From Argentina anserina (taxonomy: Eukaryota > Streptophyta > Magnoliopsida > Rosales > Rosaceae), in the NCBI RefSeq assembly GCF_933775445.1, contig NC_065874.1, positions 8,513,001 through 8,577,000 of the forward strand: a DNA stretch of 64,000 nucleotides. The letters are read 5' to 3'. Each line of letters opens with the position of its first letter. The first letter of the stretch is position 1. The position numbers and the translations under genes were made by a program. Positions 53,670 to 64,000 of the stretch are shown one piece after another. The notes beneath the pieces are model-generated. The model searched no databases, was not told the DNA's origin, and saw only the letters and a program-made list of their open reading frames with translations.

Positions 53670-56467
53670 GGCTGTGTTTGGTAAAACTTATCACCTCTTG
53701 TGATTATAAGCTAAGCCACTAATTATGTTTGGTAACTTAGCTTTTTTCTCTTCTAGCTTCCAAAAGTCATGGCTTTTTCTCAATAAAAGCCAAAGCTCCT
53801 CCTTACCTCCTTAACTCCTTTTAGAAGCAGAAGCAAGCGTTGCACTGTAGCGCTAAATACTGTAGCTAAATGAATCTTTCATAATACCGGTTCCTACCCT
53901 CAGATCGCAAGAGAGAGCAACCAACTACTCTCCTCAATTCTCAGATCTCCTTATTCTTCTTCTTCTTTTACTCGGAACCTCTCGAGCTTCAGCCATGGAC
54001 AAGTCCACCACTCTCGATTACATCAACCATATATTCCCCACAGGTTCTTCATCTCTCTCACTCTCTCTCTCTCTCAATCTCTCTGTATATCTATTTCTCT
54101 CTACGAATTAGTAGCCTAGTGTTTAAACAATACAATGTAGAAGAAGGATGTGTACGTTGTTCTGAACTCAAATACTTGAATTTTGTGTGTGTGAACATAG
54201 AATCGCTCGCCAGCGTCGAGCCGCTAATGCAGAAGATTCACAGTGAGATTATCCGCGTCGATGCCGGAATTCTAGCCGCCGTTCGTCAACAGGTGATCTT
54301 CATCTCAATCTTGTTCAGCTCAGCTACTGCGAATTTTTTGCCGAAATAGCTTAGTTCTTTGTATTTTTGTAGTCTTTGATTGATTGTGTGGTTTTGTGTT
54401 GTTTCAGAGCAATTCAGGGACCAAGGCCAAGGAGGATCTCACTGCCACAAGGCAAGCTGTGGAGGTGTGTTGAATGGGACTTTGTGCATTAGCATTCATA
54501 TTTTGTTAAATTAGGCTGATTTGTTTTGGTTTATGTGGTTTCTGTTACTTTGTTTATTTTATTTGTTTTGTGATCCTCTAAGGCAGGAACTCATGTATAA
54601 GATAAGAGAGATCAAAACAAAAGCTTAGCATAGTGAGACTATGGTTCAGGAGATATGTCGTGACATTAAGAAGTTAGATTTTGCAAAGAAGCATATAAAC
54701 ACAACGATTACTGCTCTTCATGGTTGGCCATACTAGGTTAGCTTATGTATTCAGTCTTTTGTGATTTGAGTGAGTTTTTTCAGTACAATGGCTTAGTCAT
54801 GCAACGGTTTGGAGTGTATTGACATTACTTTTTCGTATCTAGTTAGATTAGAAGAGATTTTATATTATTCTGAGGAAGCCATGTAAAGATGAACTCATTC
54901 TCATCACAATACTTTAGCAGTCTCTGTTGTTGAACAGCTTCAAGTGATGGCTTCCAAACGACAATATAAAGGGTTAGCTGCACAGTTGGAGGTAATCTAT
55001 ATGCTTCCTATGATGTAATTGTACTGTGGTCATGAGGGGTACTTATTACATCCCCTATTTCAGAGAGAAATCTGTTTACTACTCATGAATCTTTTGCATT
55101 ATATATGGGTTATTCGAAAATCTGTTTACTTATTACTATTAGTTATATATTGATGAACATCTTCTCCACTCTATATTAAAGTTTTCTGTTAATATACCAT
55201 GATTTCTACCAAAAAAACTATTGTTTATATATTTAGAACTAGCCAAGTTGGATAAGACCGAAGGAAGATATGCAGGGATCAAATGCCGCATGCGAACAGA
55301 TGAAGAAATCTGGAAAAAAATTCCATCTTCATGGCATGTTTCTTATCGACTCTGCATTCAGTTCTGCAAAAAAAAAAACAAGGTAGTTCCACTCATCTTT
55401 GTTAACAAACTACTAACCAGAAATCTCAAACTTAACATACGTTAAAGTTCAAATATTGTTTAATCTATGATGACAACCATGCCCACACACAAACGAAAGA
55501 AGCAGAAAGTAAAACCCACATTTGAACCAAACCACCCAGCACTAGCACAATCCCACATCCATTAATCTCTGCTCATTTGAATTCGAATTTGACTAAGATA
55601 TAAGACTCTGTTTTGCTTGAAAATTGGTGGAGTTATTATTTTATGTGTGTACTAATGATCTGGAAATTTTGGTGAATTTCTATGAAGTGGTTAACTCGTG
55701 ATGAATTTTTTAAGTTAGGTACTCACTGCTGCACCTTCTTTTGGTGTTCTACGTTTCTGTTATTAACTCTTGTTAAGTATATTGGATTATGCTGGTGTTC
55801 TGCCTTGTGTTAATATGTGTTGTGTACAATTTCAGGTTCTACTGAAAAAGGAAGGTAAGGCTTAGACATGACTGAAGTCTGAACTAAGAAGCATAGGAGT
55901 TGTTGCTCTAGATCTAACTACTCAACTTTGTAATCTAACGGTGGTCTCTAAAGGAGTGGGTTTTTGTCTCCACATTTTTTATCATGCTAACTTCTATTTG
56001 ACATGGCTTGTAAATCCTTTGTAATTTTCCAAGAAGAACAAAATTAACAACAAAATCATCATGGTGCACAAGAAATAGGATACATTAAGAATCATGATTG
56101 CTCAAAGTTTGATGGATACACGTGTATGAGTATTTATGTATTTACATGATCTTAATTAAAATCAAGTTATCAATATAAGAATATATTTATTTAAGATAAT
56201 TTTAAATAATTGGATGTCATATTTTTTCAAGCAAAACTCAAATTGACCCAAAATTATTACATTCTCAAATTGGTCATTGGTCATTTGACAAATTAAAAGC
56301 ATAAGTTAGTTTGAGTTTAATAAACACTATGTCATAGTTTCTGCTACTAACAACCACTTATATAAGTTAATTTACTAAACAGTTAGTTATTTTACTTATC
56401 AGCCACTTATTCTAAAAAATCAGCACAAGTCAACTTTTTTTATAAACTCAGCTGTACTAAACACAAC
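53670..56467. mobile_element. Possible DNA transposon enclosing the VPS53 fragment
   Basis: GGCTGTGTTTGGTAAAACT at 53670 faces, at 56467, an end whose reverse complement reads AGTTGTGTTTAGTACAGCT. Both carry the (C/T)TGTGTTTGGTA-like sequence. Everything between is a 2.8-kb block holding the broken VPS53 copy. The flanks show no target duplication, so these could be ends of two separate elements. Confidence 0.35.
53995..55450 (+). pseudogene. VPS53 (GARP/EARP tethering subunit) truncated pseudogene
   Basis: Exon-like pieces keep their introns: 53995-54043 (MDKSTTLDYINHIFPT), 54201-54292 (SLASVEPLMQKIHSEIIRVD, then AGILAAVRQQ), 54408-54464 (SNSGTKAKEDLTATRQAVE), 54587 onward (ELMYKIREIKTKA, then a stop), 54940-54991 (LQVMASKRQYKGLAAQLE), and 55236 onward (ELAKLDKTEGRYAGIKCRMR and EIWKKIPSSWHVSYRLCIQF). 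These match the start and part of the N-terminal half of plant VPS53, a subunit of the complex that tethers endosome-derived vesicles at the trans-Golgi. The TAG at 54626-54628 replaces an expected glutamine. The segment between the last two pieces, normally about 100 residues or more, is missing, and nothing after them is found. Retained introns show a DNA-level copy, not a retrocopy. Confidence 0.88.
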
Positions 56468-57400
56468 TATATATACCTTTGCTTCTCCAAAATAAGAATA
56501 TCTTATAATTAGCAGAAACTGCGATCATACTTAGTTCAAACATACATACGGATCCATGTGCTTCTCATTACTACCTAGACGGTGTCACGGTGGTCTATGA
56601 TCTTGAATTAATCCAAGTTCGGCATGTGCATGCAGCTACTAATTAAGAAACCAAAAACTAGTTAACCAATCTACAAAACAGAATCATACGTATAATATGG
56701 TGTATACATGCAAATAAATATATTATCTATGCGTTTGATCTATCATAGCATATATATAGTTATATACCATATTTGGGTGTGTACTTATCGCTGGGTAAGG
56801 TTGACAATGGACTGGATGTATATACTGAAATATACTATATATGTTATATATGTATAGTAGTAGTTGTTCATCTATTATCATATATATGATTATTGGACTA
56901 AAAAAATTGAATGTTGAACTATAGACGTATGCTTGAAATTATCTCAACTACTATAACTGGAAGTGGTCTTTTAGTGTCAACAGTTTCACCAAATTTTGGA
57001 ATCAAATGATCGCTCGATGAGGAGAAGTAAACTAGTAAAGTTATGAGTCCTTAATTTGCCAAATCTCAATCTTATTATATGGCTTAAGCAAGATTTAGAA
57101 CTCCGATCCCTGATTATAGTAAACAAAAAAGCTTAAGTTCGTTTTTTTTTTTTGAGAAATAAGTTCGTATTCATTTAGAAGTACTTAAAGATTTAAACTA
57201 GCTGGATCGAGTAAAATTAGTCTATGGCAATTCCTTACCCTCTAGTACTTCTTTGATGAATTACAGCCCACGGGTTAATCACTTAACTATTATATACTCA
57301 TCGATCGTCAGATTCTATACTATTTGATCAATTGATCGACTCCTTAATTCATATTATGTTTATTGTTATTGGCATAGAAAATAAGCTAGGTTAGGACTTG
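56468..57400. other. Gene-free intergenic stretch
   Basis: AT-rich; nothing recognised. Confidence 0.45.
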
Positions 57401-58024
57401 CACTACACCACAAAACACGTATAACTTTCAACGCATGTTGTAGATATCAAAGTCGTTAAAAGTCTAAAACTTTCAACAACACGACTAGCACGTTATAAAA
57501 AAGATTTGATGCGCGTTGTTGTATTCTTTAATAACACGCATCACTTGTTGTCGCAATTTTTCAACAACAAGCAAGATGCACATTGTGTTTTTTAACAACA
57601 CGCACTGCTCATTGTTGAAACTTTTTAACAACATGCATTATGAGTGTGGTGTTTTTCAACAATACATTTTGCATGTTGTTGAAAGTGTCAACAACATGCA
57701 TTATGTGCGTTGTGCTTTTCAACAACGCACTTTGCAAGTCGTTATAAGTTTTTGACAGCATGTGGTTTGCCGTTGTGCCTTTTAACAAGAAACTTTGCAT
57801 ATTTTTTGTACGTTTTAAGCAACATATGCATGTTGTTATTTTATCAAATGCATTGTTACTGCTGGGATCTTATTTGCTTAAACTCAATAAACACTCACTT
57901 GGCTAAACCACAATTACATTACCATAGGTATTATATATATATATATACATCATTCTTTACAAAACATTTATACTACATTGATAAACTGAATTAACCCCTT
58001 CCAATACAAATTGCATATGTACAC

Positions 58025-58827
58025 TTGGTGCTGGCGAGCTATGCCAAGGTCTGCTACTTGGACTCTACCTCTCCTTCAGCTCGCATCACTTGTATTATCT
58101 TCTTTGCTTCAGCCTTTTCCTTAGCTGCAACTCTCTCTCTCTCTCTCTCTCTCTTGCGCTGTTGAAAAAGATATAGTGAATGCAGCAATGTAATGAGTCA
58201 CAAATTGAAACTTTGAACCCATTTTTGAGCATGCAAATTAAGGAGGAGAATGCAATTGATCAATTGAAATTGATTGTTAAAACTGACAAGCTCAATGAGA
58301 TTTATATCCTTCAAAAAAGGTTTTGGAAATGTTCAAGTTTATAGCTGATGTTCAAGGTTTTGTAGTTCCATGTATATACGAACAATGAAGTTAAGTTGAA
58401 ATAAAGAATATGTAGCTACAATAACCAAGGTTCATGACTTCATGCAGAGACATAAACAAAACTCTTAGTTTAAATAAAGGATCTGTTATATACTTAATTG
58501 TCTCCATATTCTGAAAACGATGCTGATATGAATAAGCATGAAGAACTCAGCTTTAGTGAACTAAAATGATTTCAGCATCATCCACAACTACAACCTTGTG
58601 CTCTCAGAGAAAGTAAACGTACCTTCCAAAAGAGAAAATTGCAAAAGGCATGAAGGAGGAATATCATTCTTTAGCACCTCATGTCCATAGAGATAACACG
58701 AAACATAGATAGGAAAAAAGGCCTGAATTTGAGCATTGGTGTTAGTGAGCTTGTAAAAAGCATCCCCTACTTTCTTTGGCAAGGAACAAAATTGAATCAA
58801 TGCAACCACATTGACAAACAGATTATT
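58025..58827 (-). pseudogene. Captured fragments of a hypersensitive-induced response (HIR, SPFH/prohibitin) gene
   Basis: On the minus strand an AG acceptor at 58828 precedes NNLFVNVVALIQFCSLPKKV, then GDAFYKLTNTNAQIQAF. This matches the NVFVTVVASIQYR...DAFYKLSNTRNQIQAY segment of plant HIR proteins. Further on (58131-58025) AAKEKAEAKKIIQVMRAEGE, then VESK, matches the C-terminal [20 protein letters not shown] helix; after a frameshift the next frame reads ADLGIARQHQV, the continuation AGLGIARQRQA. The exons between and the N-terminus are absent. HIR proteins are membrane-microdomain scaffolds in defence signalling; this copy is broken. Recognised from recalled family sequence, in two independent segments with correct order and strand. 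Confidence 0.8.
58131..58154. repeat. (CT)n microsatellite
   Basis: About 12 CT units next to the captured HIR segment inside the CACTA element. Confidence 0.85.
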
Positions 58828-59006
58828 CTGCCAAGAAATGTCATATCATTGAAGTTAATCTCAGACAACATATATTGCGTCTAAGTTCAAAACATAACAA
58901 ATCTTACAGGTATATATATACTCTATCGTATACATGACACATATACAAGGTATATATAGCCATATACTCACCTTCACCCTTAATCTAGGCAGTGACCACA
59001 GTTATA

Positions 59007-59007
<1 letters not shown>

Positions 59008-59041
<34 letters not shown>
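59008..59041. repeat. (TA)n microsatellite
   Basis: About 17 TA units inside the CACTA element. Confidence 0.9.
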
Positions 59042-59042
<1 letters not shown>

Positions 59043-60743
59043 TCTAATTAATCATTACCCTCTGATATATAGGCTATATCAGAGTGATAGAGTATGTGGT
59101 AGGCAGATGTGCAAGAAGTACAGAAGCCATGCTTGTTGCAGATCACCAATTTTTGCAGTAGAAGCCAATTTGAATTTTGAGTAAAGTATATGGAGCCAAG
59201 ACTGAAAATCAATTTAATACTTTGCAATGTTCCAATGAAACAGAAGGAGCATAAGCATATAAACCCATTTAGGACAAGCTACATGGATGAATACGCAATT
59301 GCCAGTGCATATGTACTATATGCATGCTAAGACGTACACAATCTGAATAACTGACTGGCATTGATCATATTAAACATGCACTTGTAATATGATGACACAC
59401 AACAAGAGGATGTAGTATGAGGAACAACAATGAATCGGAAGCACTTCATAACACCATCCCTCCTAAGCGAACTAAAGTAGATTTTAACATTATCATGAGC
59501 CACAATGATTATCACACATACGCAAAATAATGATTATCATGAGCAGCTTGTGATAATATTCACCTTCTGCACTAGCATATCGCTACAACCAACTCCACGC
59601 AACTATAGATTAGCTTCTGAATCTTGACTTGCACATCTTTGTAGATTAAAGGAGACTCAGAGTTCAAAGCTAACTACCACATCTGCAAGCCGATAACAAG
59701 TAATATTCAAGTACTTAAGAAGATAACAACACAACCACTTAGCATATGATCTCAATTTCGTAATAATAATCTTTAAATTTAGCATCAAAGTAAGCACAGA
59801 TTTAAACCGTGGATAGATTAACCTATAATTTCTAAACTAATAAACATTTCGATTAAAAAACATGAGTGCTGCTACATAATAATCTAGAAGATAAGAACAC
59901 CTCTAGCTTATACTAAATCATCAAAACAGACGAAAAAATGAACATTCTTCTTCTTCAACTCCAGAATTCAATGAACTATGAATAATCAAGCGATTTCTAA
60001 TCCGATAAAGTCAAATTTGTACTCTAAAACAATAAATTACCTCCGATATCGTGGCGGCGTTGAAATCCGAGACGTCAACAGCGAGGTGCTGAGGGAGAAC
60101 GGCTGTGAAGAAGTTGGAGAGCACGGCGGCGATCAGGACTGTTCGATCTGGAGCGAGAGCTGGATGAGGGGATCGCAGCGTACAGCGGTGCGAAGGACAT
60201 CGGAGGTGGAGAGGTTAGAGTGGTGGAGGTTGGGGATGGAGAGGTGGAGGAAGGTTAGGGTTTGGATTGGGGTGGGAGTGAGGAACCGAGTTCGCATTTT
60301 GTGTGTGAGAGAGATGAAATTAGAGAGAAGTATGAAAATGGTTTTGTGGATTTTAGACTCAAAAGAGTGTTTTGTGATGGAAAGATCGATCTTCTTTTTT
60401 TTTTTTTTAGTTTTATGTTTTTTTAGATTTTGGCTCAGACTTCAAAAGTATTGCCAAATCTTCAATTTTTAAAATCATAGACAACGTGCTGCATGTTGTC
60501 ATTATGAAAACATTTTACGACATATCAACCTACTTGTTAATGTATTCAAATAACAACATACAAATAACAATATGTATAATGTGTTGTCAATAGTAGAATT
60601 AACAACAAGCCAATGACACATGTTGTGATTTATAATTTTCCACAACGTGCATTTTGAATATGTTGTTGAAAATAGAAATCTACAACATATATTTAGAGTA
60701 TGTTGTTATTGTGATGTTGTCGTAAGTCATTTTTCTTGTAGTG

Positions 60744-63700
60744 TTGGAATCAAACTATCATATTATCTCTCACACACACATACACAACACAAGCAATTAA
60801 CTATCAACCAGGTTGTGCGCACACTGCCATGTGCAGTTTCTGGGCAAATTAATGGTAGTAATTTTATATATTGCATGATTATATATTATGCACAAATTCG
60901 GAGCCAAAATTTTATGATGGGTTAGGTTGAAAGAAAAAATTACAATAATATGAGTTATATATGAAAATTTGAGATAGATTATTATTTAAAATTTAATTTT
61001 TTACATTAAAACTTAGTTAGAATGTCAAGTTGTTTGCTAATTTGAGATGGGTTGTAGTCCGTGTGTAGCTACGCCATTGAATATGCATATACTTGTTTAA
61101 GTTCATACGCTATGATTGATTAGTCAAATAATAAGGGATAGCTACTTATGCAGGCTCATGATAAGGTGTGTATATATATATATATATAAGGCGGCATTTA
61201 TTTTCCAAAGCATCGATCGCAGCAGCCCCTCAGTTCCTTACTGAATTGGGACTGTCTACTTGTTCTGTTGTTCAAGTCCTGAATTGTTGACTACGACTAA
61301 GAAGATGTGAACGTATTGGACTGGGAATCATTATATGAGAGTAAAATAGATCGATCAGCTCTATATATATATATATATGATCAACTGGCCGGATCAATGC
61401 TCTCATGGTAGGTTTGCCCAGTTTCCTGGAATTTATGATTAATGATAAACTACGCATGTAAATGAATGATAAATGTTTAAACTAAGAAAGCTTGATGTCT
61501 AAGGAAGGAAGGGACAAAAGACGATCTTCATGGTTGACCTGATTAATAATAAGCAAATTAGTACGAATTTGGAGTATTAGTTTAGATCGACTAGGTTACT
61601 AAAATCGCATTGAACAAGAAATGTACGCAAAGCCTCCAGAATTGAATCACGTATTATTCAGTTTATGCGTGTATATATCGTACGCTAACATTTTATATAA
61701 GGAAAAGGGTAATACATTTCTGATGCTTGACGCGAAATCAATCGCGCACACAGAAGCACACAAGTGCTGATCAGATAAATTGTGTTCTACAATATTCAAA
61801 GCTGCTCGGTATCTCATCCATTTGTGGTTAGTCTGCTGACCCTAAAGGTTTAAACCCTGTACGAGATAGATGACTAAGCATTCCATACATATGCTGGTTT
61901 GCCCGGCCTTCGCCAATCACCACTGCTTTACGTATATATGTCGCGCGCCTTATCTTGTCGCCGCAAAGGCAATGTTCCTATCACACTTACTTTACACAGG
62001 GTTCTACGAGGATAAGTCTCGAAGTTATTTTATTAAGGCTTAGGGGATTAAATTTCAACGATGTATATGTACTGACTGCAAGTCTTTTAGGTGAGTAGAC
62101 TCCCCTTCGTAACCATTATCCAAAATCTCTATCTAGCTAGCTAAAAACAAGCTTGACTTCAGTCGCATGGGCGGCATGGCTTTATATAAGTATGCGCTAG
62201 CCATCGAATGCATGATTCATGTAACAGAAGAAGAAGGTAAGTCAATAATCAGAATAAGAAAGAAATTGGAGGTATTATGCCAGGGGTGGATTCGGGATGT
62301 GAACTCCCTCTAGGCTAATTAAGAGTTCTTAAAGGATCTTTTGTTTACCAATATTGTTTCCAAGTGTTTATTTTCCTTTTTTTTAGGGGGTGCGTTTGTT
62401 TTCCTTTTTTATCAAAGAGTATGTGAAGTTCATATCAATAGTTTTACCCTCTATTTTGTGAAGTGAAATCATAAAAGGAAATGTGGGAAAGAAAACAAGA
62501 ACAAAATGTAAGAAATACTAGTAGAAAATAGAAGTACATTGTGAGAGCAAAAAGAAGACAAGATAGAAATAGAGAAGAAAATTAGAAAGAATGGAAGAAA
62601 AAAATGATATTTTCAAGGATGATTCGAACCAGAGACATGGGGAATTAATAAGAATCTAAAATAAGAGTGAGCCAACTAAACTTGTAGGAATCAACTCGAA
62701 ATATCCCATGTACATAAATAATTAACATGATTTTTGTCTAGACTTAAGACCATAAAGCCTACAACATAGATACGCCCTGGCAGAACCACTACATATCTTA
62801 AATTTGGAATGAAAACAATAGTATAAAGCGCTTCGATCCTTGAATTCTTTCAACAATTGTCTAGATCTAGGGCATCAGGTATGCGCGAGGGTTTCCTATC
62901 TTATAATTTTTTGTCTAACTGAGGGTTTCCTAGTAAAGTTTTGTCTGAATTAGGGTTTCCTAGCTAGCTAGATAGCACATTTATATATACCAAGCATGTG
63001 AAGTTTGAAATAAATGGCCAAGCGCAGTTGCATCGACCATAATAATGGTCACCAAGTGAAACAGGTATCCACTATGCAGTAGCATGTGTAGGAACGTGCA
63101 GCAGTTGCCAATTCAGTTGGTAGTCGCAGCTAGACGATATAGCTCAACTTCGAAAGGATGTAAAACAACAAATTTGCTGATTCAGAACCATAGCTATTAT
63201 GGGTTGTTTACAAGATCTCATCAAGTCTCATCATAAACGTGCATTATTGTAGGATACAGTGGAGTTTCATTTTGATAGAAACAACTAAAACAAGTTAGCC
63301 TGAAACCTCTCACCAGATGGAATGAACTATGCATGAAATAACTTTCACCTTCTCCATAAATATATACCATGGAATACAGAAACTGTGAAACAACTTGGCA
63401 GCTAGTTTGCTTTCTCAGTTGATTTCCACAGAATCACAGACGCGCGGGTTCAATGATTATTGATAAAACAGAAAGAACGTGGAGTGCAAGTTGCAAGCAA
63501 TAGTAGTACGTACACACTAAATACTACTCGATCCAAAACTCTGAGCCATGTGCTTCCCTCTGAACCAGGAATCATTTGAATGCATATTTCTAAGTTTTCA
63601 TTCTACTCGTACACACTAGCTCACATAGTAAATCGGTCCAAACCTCCCCAGCTCCAAACATTATTCTCGGAACAATCATAGAATTTCCCTTTGGAAAGGG

Positions 63701-64000
63701 TCCAATTTGCCTCAGCGTTTTATATAATACCGGCAACTGATGCAAGAAACAAAGTGCTTTCAAACTGGCACGCGTAGTTTCCTTTCTGGCTTTGATCTAA
63801 CATGGTTCTTGGTACTCTGGAAAGATCTTCATCATTAATCAATTCTATCTTCTATTCTTTTTATTCAACTCCTTAACTGTCGCAAAATTCTCTCTTTGCC
63901 AATCATGAAGTCCACGTCGTCGAACCAATATATTTTCATGGGAGCTCGAGAACATATATATTTTCTAAATCGATAGAACGTATGTAGCTGGCATCCGTCA
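60744..64000. other. Gene-free intergenic stretch
   Basis: No gene, paired termini or splice-linked exons seen to the end of the window. Short TA runs occur at 61171-61188 and 61361-61378, and one tRNA-like segment at 62617-62690 is listed separately. Confidence 0.4.
62617..62690 (-). repeat. Candidate tRNA-derived SINE head
   Basis: On the minus strand TTAGTTGGCTCACTC (62664-62679) resembles a Pol III A box, and GGTTCGAATC (62621-62630) matches a B box about 35 nt later. That is the spacing found in tRNAs and plant SINEs. The stems of a cloverleaf do not pair, so it is not a functional tRNA. The following pyrimidine-rich region could be the SINE body, but no second copy or target duplication was found. 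Confidence 0.35.

Larger units (their letters stand above)
57401..60743. mobile_element. Non-autonomous CACTA (EnSpm) element
   Basis: It begins CACTACACCACAAAA and ends with the reverse complement of CACTACAAGAAAAATGAC. A perfect 3-bp duplication TTG flanks it (57398-57400 and 60744-60746), as expected for the superfamily. Subterminal regions (57430-57830 and 60480-60730) are packed with (A)ACAACATGCA/TTGTTGAAA motifs in both orientations, the usual transposase-binding architecture. No transposase was found. The interior carries fragments of a host HIR gene and, near 60300-60040 on the minus strand, a proline-rich leader plus an exon-like segment TVLIAAVLSNFFTAVLPQHL that I cannot name. Confidence 0.92.

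Noticed and set aside
60010..60472. Plus-strand 164-codon frame in the CACTA element
   Set aside because: Its composition reflects the antisense of a proline- and serine-rich minus-strand segment, and it ends in a poly-T/F tract; the minus strand has the better exon signals.
62617..62690. Functional tRNA gene
   Set aside because: A- and B-box-like motifs are present but acceptor, D and anticodon stems do not pair; it is kept only as a possible SINE head.

Overview
The window is nuclear DNA of a flowering plant, almost certainly a eudicot. It is AT-rich, its genes have many short exons with GT-AG introns, and the intergenic space is full of small DNA transposons, LTR remnants and long TA or CT microsatellites. 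Rosaceae is a weak guess that I cannot test here. There are no rRNA genes, CRISPR arrays or operons, and I see no intact tRNA gene.

Five genes look intact or nearly so. In order they are: an R2R3-MYB transcription factor of the MYB58/63/72 type (minus, 3763-6628); a ubiquitin-RUB1/NEDD8 fusion (minus, 13528-15386); a CFL1-like WW-domain regulator (plus, 22778-24278); the ribosome-biogenesis factor NOC3 (plus, 34724-42102, 13 exons); and chloroplast sedoheptulose-1,7-bisphosphatase (plus, 50389-52597, 8 exons). For each, reading phase is kept across every splice junction I assigned. They are ordinary unlinked plant genes and do not form a pathway. NOC3 and the ubiquitin-RUB gene both carry TGGGCY (site II) promoter motifs, and NOC3 also has a telo-box.

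Between them lie broken gene copies: a TXNDC9-like fragment (380-757), a 5' and middle fragment of VPS53 (53995-55450) and pieces of a hypersensitive-induced-response (HIR, SPFH/prohibitin family) gene inside a CACTA transposon (58025-58827). Weak exon-like remnants of an unidentified gene lie at 2100-3320.

Mobile DNA explains most of the rest. A 3.3 kb CACTA element has a perfect TTG target duplication (57401-60743). A 4.3 kb hAT element carries a decayed TTF-finger/DUF4371 transposase (44711-49020). A 3.1 kb non-autonomous hAT-type element has a perfect 8-bp target duplication (30880-33960). A 0.6 kb TRIM-type LTR element lies at 49468-50059, with a related solo LTR at 27550-27722, and there are several fold-back MITEs.

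The most unusual structure is a ~505-bp tandem repeat present in two arrays of opposite orientation (16841-18785 and 31225-33610). Each monomer itself contains an inverted repeat with ~85-nt arms, so the arrays alternate sense and antisense arms. The second array sits inside the hAT-type element. Gene-poor stretches with nothing recognisable are listed as such.
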